Below, in pieces: positions 17,174 through 25,622 of a DNA stretch of 64,000 nucleotides. A model generated the notes under the pieces. The model saw nothing but the letters and a program-made list of their open reading frames with translations, had not been told where the DNA came from and did no database searches. The stretch lies in assembly GCF_003478995.1 (NCBI RefSeq), contig NZ_QUGI01000002.1, positions 484,177 to 548,176 of the forward strand, given 5' to 3'. The position numbers and the translations under genes are program-made. Each line of letters opens with the position of its first letter. Position 1 is the first letter of the stretch. This stretch comes from Pseudoflavonifractor sp. AF19-9AC (GTDB lineage: Bacteria > Bacillota > Clostridia > Oscillospirales > Oscillospiraceae).

Positions 17174-18586
17174 TCACACCAGCTCGCCAAACAGGGACCA
17201 CTTGTTGGCCCCGGTAATCTTCACATCCCGGAACTGCCCCACGGCCTCCTTGCCCCCCACAACCCGCACCAGGCGGTTGCCGGGGGTCCGGGCGGTGAGG
17301 TCCCAGCGGGAATCATCGCTGAACCCATCCACCAGGCAGCGCACGGTCTTGCCCACATAGGCGCCGTGCTTCTCCTCGGAGATGGCGTCCTGGAGGGCCA
17401 GCAGGCGGTTGAAGTTCTGAAGCTTCTCCTCGTGGGACATGGGGTCCTCCATCTTGGCCGCAGGAGTGCCCGGCCGGGGGGAGAAGATGAAGGTAAAGAG
17501 GGCGTCAAAGCGCACCTCCTCCAGCACCTTGAGGGTGTCCTCAAACTCCTCGGTGGTCTCCCCGGGGAAGCCCACAATGATGTCCGAGGTAAGGACGATG
17601 TCGGGAATGAGGGACTTCAAATCCCGGATTTTATCCAGATACTCCGCCCGGGTGTGGCGGCGGTTCATAGCCTTCAGCACCCGGTCGTTGCCCGCCTGGA
17701 AGGGCAGGTGCAGCACAGGAGCCACCTTCTCGCACCGGGCCATGGTCTCGAAGAGCTTGTGGGTGGCGTCCTTGGGGTGGGAGGTCATGAAGCGGATGAG
17801 AAAGTCCCCGGGGATGGCGTTGACCTTCTCCAGAAGGTCTGCAAAGTCCATGGGCTCCTCCAGGTCCTTGCCGTAGGAGTTCACGTTCTGCCCCAGGAGG
17901 GTGATGTCCTTATAGCCCTCCGCCACCAGGCCCTCCACCTCGGCCAGGATGTCCTCCGGCTTCCGGGAGCGCTCCCGCCCCCGGACGTAGGGCACAATGC
18001 AGTAGGTGCAGAAGTTATTGCAGCCGTACATGATGGATACCCAGGCCTTCACCTTGTCCTGGCGCACCACGGGGATGCCCTCGGCGATGGAGCCCGCCTC
18101 GTCGGCGTTCTGGAAGATGCGGCCCCGCTGGGTAAGCAGGGTGTGGACCATCTCGGGGAACTTCCACAGGGCGTGGGGCCCGAAGACCAGGTCCACATGG
18201 CGGTAGGACTGGCGGATTTTCTCCGCCACGCTGGGCTCCTGCATCATGCACCCGCACAGACAGATGAGCTGCTCGGGGTGGCGGCGCTTCACGTGGACCA
18301 GGGCGCCCACGTTGCCCAGCACCCGCTGCTCGGCGTGCTCCCGGATGGCGCAGGTGTTGATGACGATGACCCGGGCCTTCTCCTCATCGGTGGTGAAGCC
18401 GAAGCCCATCTGGGCCAGATACCCCCGGATGCGCTCGGAGTCGGCCTCGTTCTGCTGACAGCCGTAGGTGTCCACAAAGGCCAGGGGCTGCTGGGGCCAC
18501 TGGGCGGTGACGGCGGCAACTTTCTGGCAGAAGTCCAGCTGCCGCTCCACGTCGGCGGGGGAGATGGTGGTGGTGGTTCGTTCCAT
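17174..18586 (-). CDS. miaB: tRNA-2-methylthio-N6-isopentenyladenosine synthase
   Basis: 470 residues. Radical SAM methylthiotransferase acting on i6A37 made by MiaA. N-terminal UPF0004 domain with VDTYGCQQNEADSERI (first Cys of the auxiliary cluster) and CAIREHAEQ, radical SAM CxxxCxxC in CNNFCTYCIVPYVRGRERS, and a C-terminal TRAM domain ending near VKITGANKWSLFG. Length and motifs are canonical. It lies upstream of mutS in the same orientation but is separated by the pair 1/R1 insertion. Confidence 0.96.
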   Translation of the reverse strand: MERTTTTISPADVERQLDFCQKVAAVTAQWPQQPLAFVDTYGCQQNEADSERIRGYLAQMGFGFTTDEEKARVIVINTCAIREHAEQRVLGNVGALVHVKRRHPEQLICLCGCMMQEPSVAEKIRQSYRHVDLVFGPHALWKFPEMVHTLLTQRGRIFQNADEAGSIAEGIPVVRQDKVKAWVSIMYGCNNFCTYCIVPYVRGRERSRKPEDILAEVEGLVAEGYKDITLLGQNVNSYGKDLEEPMDFADLLEKVNAIPGDFLIRFMTSHPKDATHKLFETMARCEKVAPVLHLPFQAGNDRVLKAMNRRHTRAEYLDKIRDLKSLIPDIVLTSDIIVGFPGETTEEFEDTLKVLEEVRFDALFTFIFSPRPGTPAAKMEDPMSHEEKLQNFNRLLALQDAISEEKHGAYVGKTVRCLVDGFSDDSRWDLTARTPGNRLVRVVGGKEAVGQFRDVKITGANKWSLFGELV

Positions 18587-18754
18587 GGGGAAAAGCCCTC
18601 ACTTTCCGGATGTTCAGGCGCCCCCTGGGGAAGGGAAGGCCCTGTCTGGGCAGCCCCGGGCGGGGACTGCCTTAAGAATAATAGTATATCAGTTTTCCCC
18701 AAAAAACTCAAGGCCGTCCCCACCGGCTTCCACCCGGTTCAGGGCGGTTTTTCA

Positions 18755-18783
18755 TTGCCTTTTAGGCCCGGAAGTGGTAAAAT
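18755..18783 (+). promoter_or_regulatory. Promoter of the racemase-ligase cluster
   Basis: TTGCCT, 17-bp spacer, TAAAAT, 50 bp before the first gene. Good match in spacing and in the -10. Confidence 0.55.
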
Positions 18784-18832
18784 GAAGTGTTAAGATGGGT
18801 AAACTCCCAGAGAGACAGAAGGAGGCCTCCCT

Positions 18833-19900
18833 ATGCGCAAGCTGGTCATTGAAAAAAGCGCCGTAAAAAACAACCTCTCCGTCATCAAGGAACACGCCGC
18901 CGGAGCGGTGATTTACGGTGTCCTCACCGGAGACGGAGGGGGCGCGGGCATTGTGCCCCTTGCCCAGCTGCTGCGGGACGAGGGGATTGGCCGCTTTGCG
19001 GTGTGCGAGGTGTCCGAGGCCGAAGCCCTGCGCAAGGCGGGCTTTGTGGACGAGGAGATCCTCATGCTCCGCTCCACCACCGACCGGGAGGAGCTGGAGC
19101 GGCTGGTGGACCTGAACGTGGTGTGCACCATCTCCTCGGTGGACACGGGCCTTGCCCTCAACGCCCTGGCGGAGAACCGCTCCACCGTGGTGGAGGCCCA
19201 CATCCAGGTGGACACCGGCATGGGCTTCGGGGGCTTTTTGGTGGGGGAGCCGGAGAAAATCCTGCTGGCCTACCGCTCCCTGCCCAATGTGGCCCTCTCG
19301 GGTATCTATACTCAGCTTCACGCCGCCCGCCCCGGCGACCCGGAGGCCAAGCGCCAGCTGGACCAGTTCCACAAGGTGCTGGACGCCGTCCACGCCGCCG
19401 GGTTTGAGACGGGCCTTGTCCACGCGGCGGGCTCCTTTGCCCTCCTTCACGACGCCACCGCCCGGCTGGACGGGGTGCGGGCCGGGTCGGCCATCCTGGG
19501 CCGTTGCCGCCGCACCAAGAACGACGGGCTGAAAACGGTGGGCTACGGCGTCGCCCCCCTCAGTGAGGTGCGCTGGCTCCCCAAGGGCCACACCGTGGGG
19601 ACGGACAAGCCCATCGTGCTGAAAAAGCCCACCCGGGTGGCGGTGCTGCCCGTGGGCTACCAGAACGGCTTCGGGGTGGTGCGCACCCGGGAGCTGGGCT
19701 TCTGGGCCATGTTCCGCCGCTGGCGCCGGAGCAAAAAGCGCACCGTGCGCATCGGCGATCAGCGCGCCCGGCTGCTGGGTCCCATTGGCGCCACCGAGAC
19801 CCTGCTGGATGTGACCAACCTGCGCTGCTCCGCCGGAGATCCGGCTGTATTTGAGATTGACCCCCTGTTTGCCAAGGGCTTTCAGCGGGAATACAAATAA
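18833..19900 (+). CDS. Alanine-racemase-like protein lacking the PLP lysine
   Basis: 355 residues with the fold-type III racemase layout: N-terminal barrel with HIQVDTGMGFGGF and IYTQLHAARP segments, and a C-terminal beta domain with VLPVGYQNGFG and LLGPIGATETLLDVTN. Where family members read A-V-V-K-A-N-A-Y-G-H-G, this protein has A-V-I-Y-G-V-L-T-G-D-G, with Tyr28 in place of the Schiff-base lysine. The SMDQ motif is also absent. So it is probably not an ordinary alanine racemase; it could be a regulator, a non-PLP enzyme or a partner of the downstream ligase. AGGAGG precedes ATG. Head-on to replication. Confidence 0.8.
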   Translation: MRKLVIEKSAVKNNLSVIKEHAAGAVIYGVLTGDGGGAGIVPLAQLLRDEGIGRFAVCEVSEAEALRKAGFVDEEILMLRSTTDREELERLVDLNVVCTISSVDTGLALNALAENRSTVVEAHIQVDTGMGFGGFLVGEPEKILLAYRSLPNVALSGIYTQLHAARPGDPEAKRQLDQFHKVLDAVHAAGFETGLVHAAGSFALLHDATARLDGVRAGSAILGRCRRTKNDGLKTVGYGVAPLSEVRWLPKGHTVGTDKPIVLKKPTRVAVLPVGYQNGFGVVRTRELGFWAMFRRWRRSKKRTVRIGDQRARLLGPIGATETLLDVTNLRCSAGDPAVFEIDPLFAKGFQREYK

Positions 19901-19929
19901 AAACCGAAGAAAAAAGGATGTCTCTGACT

Positions 19930-21150
19930 ATGAATCAAACTCGTTCCTTCCAGCCGCTGCTCTTCGGCGGCGACATCAACGTTTACAGCGTGGCCCGTGC
20001 CTTCCACCAGGCCTACGGCGTCAAGTCCGTGGCCTTTGGCAAGTACCCCTCCTTCCCCTGCAAGGGCAGTGCCATTCTGGACTACCGGGTGTGTGCGGAA
20101 AATGAGAGCGACGCCTCCTTCCTCAAGAATGTGGAGGACGTGTGCCGGGAGTTTTCCGACAAGACCGTGCTGGTGCTGGGCTGCGGCGACAGCTATGTGC
20201 AGCTGTGCGCCCGCTACAAGGACAAGCTGCCGGAAAACGCCATCGCCCCCTACATCTCCGAGGACCTTCTGAACTCCCTCATCAACAAGGAGAAGTTCTA
20301 TGAGCTGTGCGATAAGCACGGCATCGACCACCCCGCCACCTTCATCTACGACAAGTCCATGGGCCACAACTTTACCCTCCCCTGGGGCCCGCCCTACATC
20401 GCCAAGCCCGCCGACTCCGTGGCCTACTGGGCCTGCGGGGACGCCTCCCTCAACAAGGTCTACGTCTGCCAGAGCTGGGAGGAGCTGCTGGCCGCTCTGG
20501 ACAAGGTGTACGCCGCCGGCTACCAGGACCACATGGTCCTCCAGGAGTTCATCCCCGGAGACGACAGCTACATGCGGGTTTTGACCAACTTCTCCGACCA
20601 CAACGGCCAGGTGAAGCTCATGTGTCTGGGCCACGTGCTGCTGGAGGAGCACTCCCCCCACGGCATCGGCAACCACGCCGTCATCATCACCGAGCGGGAT
20701 GAGGAGCTGGAACTGAAGATCCGGGACCTGCTGGAGAGCCTCCACTTTGTGGGCTTCTCCAACTTCGACATTAAGTTCGACCGCCGGGACGGCAAGTACA
20801 AGGCCTTTGAAATCAACTGCCGTCAGGGACGGAGCAATTACTATGTCACCGGGGCCGGGTGCAACATTGCCCGGCTGCTGGTGGAGGACGTCATTGAGGG
20901 ACGGGAGCTGCCCTTCGTGATGACCCAGAATCCCTCCCTGTGGCGGATGGTGCCCAAGGCGGTGGCCTTTAAGTACACCCCCAAGTCCTACCACAAGCAG
21001 ATGCGGGACCTCATCCGCGCCGGGGCGGATCATCATTCCCTGGTTTATGAGGGAGACGCCTCCCTGAAGCGGCGGCTGCGGGTGTGGAAAAATCACCTGG
21101 GAAATATTAAGCGCTTTGGGAAGTACAACAAGGTTCCCACCGAGGATTAA
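19930..21150 (+). CDS. ATP-grasp carboxylate-amine ligase (D-Asp ligase-like)
   Basis: About 406 residues. Central ATP-grasp region: INKEKFYELCDKHGI, PYIAKPADSVAYW, VLQEFIPGDDSYMRVL and the metal-binding AFEINCRQGRSNYY. It joins a carboxylate to an amine with ATP cleavage. Together with the Asp/Glu racemase that follows, it resembles the D-aspartate ligase/aspartate racemase pair that builds the D-Asp cross-bridge of some Gram-positive walls; that substrate is inference. ATG at 19918 is also possible, but AAGG fits 19930 better. R1 copy 3 separates it from the racemase. Confidence 0.82.
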   Translation: MNQTRSFQPLLFGGDINVYSVARAFHQAYGVKSVAFGKYPSFPCKGSAILDYRVCAENESDASFLKNVEDVCREFSDKTVLVLGCGDSYVQLCARYKDKLPENAIAPYISEDLLNSLINKEKFYELCDKHGIDHPATFIYDKSMGHNFTLPWGPPYIAKPADSVAYWACGDASLNKVYVCQSWEELLAALDKVYAAGYQDHMVLQEFIPGDDSYMRVLTNFSDHNGQVKLMCLGHVLLEEHSPHGIGNHAVIITERDEELELKIRDLLESLHFVGFSNFDIKFDRRDGKYKAFEINCRQGRSNYYVTGAGCNIARLLVEDVIEGRELPFVMTQNPSLWRMVPKAVAFKYTPKSYHKQMRDLIRAGADHHSLVYEGDASLKRRLRVWKNHLGNIKRFGKYNKVPTED

Positions 21151-21215
21151 TATCTAGGAATAAGCAGGGGAGATGGGTGTAAAATTCACCCATCCCTCCT
21201 GGTTCTTTCCTTCTT

Positions 21216-21293
21216 CGTAGGGGCGGATGATATCCGTCCGCCGTAACAAGTTACTGCCTCTCCGTAGGGGCCGATGTCCTCATCGGCCCGTTC
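21216..21293. repeat. R3 REP-like palindromes (two)
   Basis: GGGGCGGATGATATCCGTCC and GGGGCCGATGTCCTCATCGG with 3' CCCG, in the spacer after the ATP-grasp gene. Confidence 0.75.
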
Positions 21294-21335
21294 AGGTTTA
21301 TGCCATGCCCCCGTGGAAAACAGATGAACATTCCG

Positions 21336-22150
21336 CCTGCGGGCGGGACGAGAGAAAGAATGTTTCGCCTCCGGGCGAGTAACTTTCTGTGCAGACAGAA
21401 AGTTACCAAAGAGCTGCCTAGGGGAAGGGGGATTTCGATTTCCCCCTTCCCCTAGATACCCCATCCCCTTGAAACGACCAATCAGGGGGGCTTCGGCCCC
21501 CCTATTGGATGTACCCCCCGGGGGCTGGCGGTGCCCTGCAAGGTCCAGCGGAAAACTGGCGGAGCAGGTGACGAAACCCGCAGCCAGGTGCGGCACCGGA
21601 ACGCGGTGCGACTTACGGCGCGTTTTCGCTAATACCGTGCACGTCCCGGTGAAGGGGCGGCCCGCCTGAGCCCTCCCGCGAAGGCAAAAAGTTAGGCGCG
21701 ATGCCCCTTGTAGAAGCAGGTGGTTATTCAACCGCTTCTTAGCGGCAGCGGTTGGCGCACAGACACCCATTCTGGGCTTTTCCCGCGCCGGTTGGGTACC
21801 TTCCGACCCTCTTGATGGCTCCCCCGTAAAATAATGGGGGTCTGGGGGAGGCGGCATAAAAACACGGAGTGTTTTTCCAGACGCCGTCCCCCGGCGGTCT
21901 TTTGGTTCCTTTTGCACCGCTGCAAAAGGAACTCGCCCAAAGGCGAAACAATTCTCCCGCCCGCAGGCGGTACCAAACTGAAGCCCAGCGCAGCGGGTTC
22001 AGTTTGGAGAGGAGGTACAACGGAATGAGCGAGGCCTGACCGTTAGGTCGGGACGAGGGATATGCAGTTTGTACCGACGAGCCGTCGCGGGCAAAGTAGG
22101 TCGCCCCGCAGGGCGAAACCATCCCCATCCCCGCCCGCAGGCGAAACACC
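21336..22150 (+). repeat. R1 hairpin-chain element, copy 3 (with nested module)
   Basis: Full element: GTAACTTTCTGT / ACAGAAAGTTAC hairpin, CTAGGGGAAGGGGGA hairpin, C(UUCG)G hairpin, core, AAAAACAC hairpin, then a GTTCCTTTTGCA / TGCAAAAGGAAC end hairpin. A nested module of about 115 bp (about 21965-22085; hairpin arms CCAAACTGAACCCGC and GCTGGGCTTCAGTTTGG on the minus strand) is inserted near the 3' end, followed by a second terminal CGCCCCGCAGGGCGAAA. It fills the gap between two genes of one probable operon. Confidence 0.85.
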
Positions 22151-22193
22151 CCTATCCACAAAAAACCTTCTGCTCTCAATTATGGTGAATGCT

Positions 22194-22910
22194 ATGGAAT
22201 ACCGTCTCGGTGTCCTTGGCGGCATGGGACCGCAGGCCACCAACACGTTTTATCAATTTGTCATCGACCGCACCGACGCCCGCTCCGACCAGGAGCACGT
22301 CAACGCCCTCATTCTCTCCGACAGCGGCATGCCTGACCGCACGGGGGCTATTCTGGGCACGGAGGAACAGCGCAAGGCGGTCTTCAACCGCCTCCTGAGC
22401 GACGCCCGGCTGCTGGAGAACGCGGGCTGCACGGTCATCGCCGTGCCCTGCAACACCTCCCATTTCTTCCTGGACGAGGTGCAAAAGCACATCTCCATCC
22501 CCATTCTCCACATGATCCGGGAGACTGCCCTCTACCTGGCGGCCCAGGGCAAGCGCCGCCCGGGCATTCTGGCTACCGACGGCACCATCCAGACCGGCCT
22601 CTACCAGAAGGAGTTTGCCGCCCAGGGCATTGAGGCCCTGACCCCATCCCCCGAGGCCCAGAAGCTGGTCATGTCTCTCATCTACGACGACGTGAAGGCG
22701 GGCCGGGACGGGGACCCGGCCAAATTTGCCGCCATCCACCGGGACCTGGCGGCCAAGGGCTGCGACTGCGGGGTGCTGGCCTGCACGGAGCTGTCCGTCT
22801 TCGCCGACAAGCACCACCTGCCCCCCTTCTACACCGACGCCATGGCCGTGCTGGCCGAGCGGGCCGTCCAGGCCTGCCACAAGCCCCTGCGGACCATCTT
22901 TATCAAATAA
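22194..22910 (+). CDS. Aspartate/glutamate racemase family protein
   Basis: 238 residues of the cofactor-independent Asp/Glu racemase fold. It opens with RLGVLGGMGPQATNTFY. Both catalytic cysteines are present: VPCNTSHFF in the first half and LACTELS in the second. It interconverts L- and D-aspartate or glutamate; which one is not decided by sequence, though the opening is of the aspartate-racemase subgroup. The open frame extends upstream into R1; ATG 22194 matches the family N-terminus, with a weak GGTGA site. Ends 17 bp before the ligase-kinase fusion. Confidence 0.88.
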   Translation: MEYRLGVLGGMGPQATNTFYQFVIDRTDARSDQEHVNALILSDSGMPDRTGAILGTEEQRKAVFNRLLSDARLLENAGCTVIAVPCNTSHFFLDEVQKHISIPILHMIRETALYLAAQGKRRPGILATDGTIQTGLYQKEFAAQGIEALTPSPEAQKLVMSLIYDDVKAGRDGDPAKFAAIHRDLAAKGCDCGVLACTELSVFADKHHLPPFYTDAMAVLAERAVQACHKPLRTIFIK

Positions 22911-22927
22911 ACTGAGGTGACCCACTT

Positions 22928-25300
22928 ATGGATCTGACCCTTCACACCCTGGGCGACTACCTGGCCCTGCTGGAGGAGCGCAATCTGCTCACCGCCCCCA
23001 TCCCCGACGGCCTGGACCGGACCGCCCCCGTCTCCCTGGTGTCCTACGACTCCCGGAACGTGGTGCCCGGCACTCTCTTTCTCTGCAAGGGTGCCCACTT
23101 CAAGCCGGAATTTCTCCAGAGCGCCAAGGACCTGGGGGCCGCCGCCTATGTGAGCGCCCAGCCCTACCCCCAGGTGGACCTGCCCTGCATCCTGGTCTCC
23201 GACATGCGGGAGGCCATCGCCCCTCTGGCCGACCTCTACTACAACCACCCCTCGGGGGAGCTGAAGGTCATCGGCATCACCGGCACCAAGGGAAAGTCCT
23301 CCACCGCCTACTACCTCAAGTACATTCTGGACGAGTACGCCGCCCAGGAGGGGAGAGGGGAGAGCGGGGTCATCTCCTCCATCGACACCTACGACGGGGT
23401 GGAGCGCTTCGAGTCCCACCTCACCACCCCCGAGCCCCTGGAGCTCCAGCGCCACTTCGCCCACGCCCTCCAGTCCGGCCTCCAGTACCTGACCATGGAG
23501 GTGTCCAGCCAGGCCCTCAAATACCACCGCACCCTGTGCACGGAATTTGCCGCCGCCTGCTTTTTGAACATTGGAGAGGATCACATCTCTCCCATCGAGC
23601 ACCCCGACTTTGAGGACTACTTCACCTCCAAGCTGAAAATTTTTGCCCAGGCCCGGATCTGCTGCGTCAACCTGGACTGCGACCACGCCGACCGGGTGCT
23701 GAAGGCCGCCCAGGACAGCGGAAAGCCGGTCATCACCTTCTCCCAGAAGGACCCGGAGGCCGACGTGTACGGCTCCCAGGTGGAAAAGCGGGGGGGCGAC
23801 ACCCTGTTCCGGGTGCGGACCCGTCGGTTCCAGCGCCAGTTCCGGCTCACCATGCCGGGGCTCTTCAATGTGGAAAACGCCCTGGCCGCCATCGCCCTGT
23901 GCCAGGGGCTGAACATTCCGGAGCGGTGCGTCTATGTGGGCCTCATGAAGGCCCGGGTGCCCGGTCGGATGGAGGTCTACTCCAACGCCGACGAGAGCGT
24001 CACCGCCATTGTGGACTACGCCCACAACCGCATGTCCTTTGAGACCCTGTTCCGCTCGGTGAAGGCGGAGTACCCCGGCCGGCGGATTGTCACCGTCTTC
24101 GGCTGTCCGGGGAAGAAGGCCCTGGACCGGCGGCGGGATTTGGGCGAGGTGTCGGGACAGTATTCCGACCTGGTGGTCCTCACTGAGGAGGACAGCGGGG
24201 AGGAGGACACCCTGTCCATCTGCCAGGAGATCTCCGGCTATGTGGCCGCCCAGGGCTGCGACTTCTCCATCGAGCCCAACCGGGGCGAGGCCATCCGCCA
24301 GGCCATTCTGGGCTGCACCGTGCCCTCGGTGCTGCTCATCACCGGCAAAGGGGCGGAGACCCGGCAGAAGCGGGGAACGGAGTACATTGACACTCCCTCG
24401 GACGTGGACTACGTCCACACCTTCCTGCGGGAGTACGACGTGCAGCACGGCCTGGACGGCCTGGAGAAGGTGCGCAGCCTCCTGTCCATCCTCCCCGTCC
24501 TCAAGCGGGCGGAGGGCCAGACCGTGGTAGTGAAGTACGGCGGCTCGGCCATCGGGGCCCACGCCCAGGCGGACACCACCCTCCAGGATGTGGCCGCCCT
24601 GCGGATGGCAGGGGTGCGGGTGGTGCTGGTCCACGGAGGCGGCAAGCACATCACCGCCCTGCTGGATAAGCTCCAGGTACCCACCCACTTTGAAAACGGC
24701 TACCGGGTCACCGACGCTCCTGCTCTGGAGTGCGCCGAGCTGGCCCTGTCGGCCCAGGTGAACAAGGCCATTGTTCAGGACCTGGCCCGGCTGGAGGTGT
24801 CCGCCGTGGGCATCTCCGGAAAGGACGGCGGGCTCATCACCGCGGCGGTGAAGGACCCGGCCCTTGGCCGGGTGGGGGCCATCACCAGGGTCAATCCCAA
24901 GGTGCTGAACACCCTGCTGGACGGAGGCTTCCTGCCCGTGGTGTCCCCCATCGCCCTGGGGGAGGACGGGGACGGCCTCAACTGCAACGCCGATGACGCC
25001 GCCCGGGCGGTGGCTCAGGCGCTGGGGGCCGACCGGCTTATTTTCCTCACCGATGTGGGGGGAATCCTCATTGACAGCCACAACAGCAAGACCGCTCTGG
25101 ACCGCATTGACGTGCGCCGGGCGGAGGAGCTCATTGAGGCGGGCCTCATTGCCGGGGGCATGGTGCCCAAGGTGCGGGGCTGTCTGGATGCCATTGCCGG
25201 CGGGGTGGGGGAGGTCTCCATCCTGGATGGCCGAGGCGAGCACGCCCTGCTGCTGGACATGCTGGGCCAGCGGGTGGCCGGAACCACCATTACCAAATAA
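22928..25300 (+). CDS. MurE-type Mur ligase fused to acetylglutamate-kinase domain
   Basis: 790 residues in one uninterrupted frame. Residues 1-515 are a MurE-like ligase: ATP loop GTKGKSST (119-126), EVSSQALKYHR, GEDHISPIEH, VPGRMEV (344-350), DYAHN (363-367) and a C-terminal domain with ITGKGAE. The DNPR motif of meso-DAP enzymes is replaced by EEDSGEED, so DAP is unlikely as the added residue. Residues 517-790 are a complete acetylglutamate-kinase fold: VVKYGGSA, LVHGGGKHI, NGYRVTD, AVGISGKDGG, NCNADDAARAVA, LTDVGGIL, GGMVPKV. GAGGTGA precedes ATG. The fusion suggests that a carboxyl-phosphate step and an amide-ligation step are coupled; actual substrates unknown. Confidence 0.88.
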   Translation: MDLTLHTLGDYLALLEERNLLTAPIPDGLDRTAPVSLVSYDSRNVVPGTLFLCKGAHFKPEFLQSAKDLGAAAYVSAQPYPQVDLPCILVSDMREAIAPLADLYYNHPSGELKVIGITGTKGKSSTAYYLKYILDEYAAQEGRGESGVISSIDTYDGVERFESHLTTPEPLELQRHFAHALQSGLQYLTMEVSSQALKYHRTLCTEFAAACFLNIGEDHISPIEHPDFEDYFTSKLKIFAQARICCVNLDCDHADRVLKAAQDSGKPVITFSQKDPEADVYGSQVEKRGGDTLFRVRTRRFQRQFRLTMPGLFNVENALAAIALCQGLNIPERCVYVGLMKARVPGRMEVYSNADESVTAIVDYAHNRMSFETLFRSVKAEYPGRRIVTVFGCPGKKALDRRRDLGEVSGQYSDLVVLTEEDSGEEDTLSICQEISGYVAAQGCDFSIEPNRGEAIRQAILGCTVPSVLLITGKGAETRQKRGTEYIDTPSDVDYVHTFLREYDVQHGLDGLEKVRSLLSILPVLKRAEGQTVVVKYGGSAIGAHAQADTTLQDVAALRMAGVRVVLVHGGGKHITALLDKLQVPTHFENGYRVTDAPALECAELALSAQVNKAIVQDLARLEVSAVGISGKDGGLITAAVKDPALGRVGAITRVNPKVLNTLLDGGFLPVVSPIALGEDGDGLNCNADDAARAVAQALGADRLIFLTDVGGILIDSHNSKTALDRIDVRRAEELIEAGLIAGGMVPKVRGCLDAIAGGVGEVSILDGRGEHALLLDMLGQRVAGTTITK

Positions 25301-25305
25301 AAAAG

Positions 25306-25333
25306 AAGGCTGGCGGATTACTCCGCCAGCCTT
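25306..25333. terminator. Bidirectional terminator overlapping the RHH gene end
   Basis: Arms AAGGCTGGCGGA and TCCGCCAGCCTT with A and T runs on both sides. It terminates the ligase-kinase fusion on plus, and its stem encodes the last codons of the RHH gene on minus (stop at 25318-25320). Confidence 0.88.
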
Positions 25334-25488
25334 TTTTCATATTTTTTCAACAGGTCCTCAATGGCCTCGTCAATAAGCCGGGATTTGGGTACTCTGGTCT
25401 TTTTGGAGAGTTCGTTCAGCGGCTCCACCAGGGCATTGTCCAGAGAGGATATTAACTTCGTCCGGTTTACAAGCTTGGGCTCCGCCAC
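25318..25488 (-). CDS. Ribbon-helix-helix regulator (pair 5, RHH-1)
   Basis: About 56 residues: NRTKLISSLDNALVEPLNELSKKTRVPKSRLIDEAIEDLLKKY, a ribbon-helix-helix DNA-binding fold. All candidate starts are GTG (25518, 25500, 25497, 25488); I favour 25488 because GGTGAG lies just upstream and because 25518 would lie within the operator. It is divergent from a second RHH-like gene with palindromic ATAGTnACTAT sites between them. Likely an autorepressor; it could be the antitoxin-like partner of a small module. Confidence 0.72.
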   Translation of the reverse strand: MAEPKLVNRTKLISSLDNALVEPLNELSKKTRVPKSRLIDEAIEDLLKKYEKRLAE

Positions 25489-25510
25489 GTTACTCACCAC
25501 CCTATACCAG

Positions 25511-25604
25511 ATAGTCACTATTTCGTGGTATTAGTGTACCAGTCGAGTTATTTTCAATCAACTAGGAACTATTTATTGACTAAATAGTGACTATATAGTA
25601 TTCT
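25511..25604. promoter_or_regulatory. Divergent promoters and operators of RHH pair
   Basis: Minus promoter: TTGATT (25556-25561), 17 bp, TACACT (25533-25538). Plus promoter: TTGACT (25576-25581), 17 bp, TATTCT (25599-25604). Palindromic operators ATAGTCACTAT (25511-25521) and ATAGTGACTAT (25584-25594); the second lies in the plus promoter spacer. Confidence 0.75.
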
Positions 25605-25622
25605 GGCCATGAGGTGATTGTT

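Noticed and set aside
21186..21917. Open frame of over 200 codons on the minus strand across R1 copy 3, with similar peptides in other copies
   Set aside because: No ribosome binding site; the frame is broken in several copies, and stem changes are compensatory at the nucleotide level, so it is a by-product of repeat sequence.
22928..25300. MurE-kinase fusion as a sequencing artefact
   Set aside because: The frame is continuous for 790 codons with even codon use across the junction and a plausible linker; still needs read support, but nothing in the sequence indicates an error.
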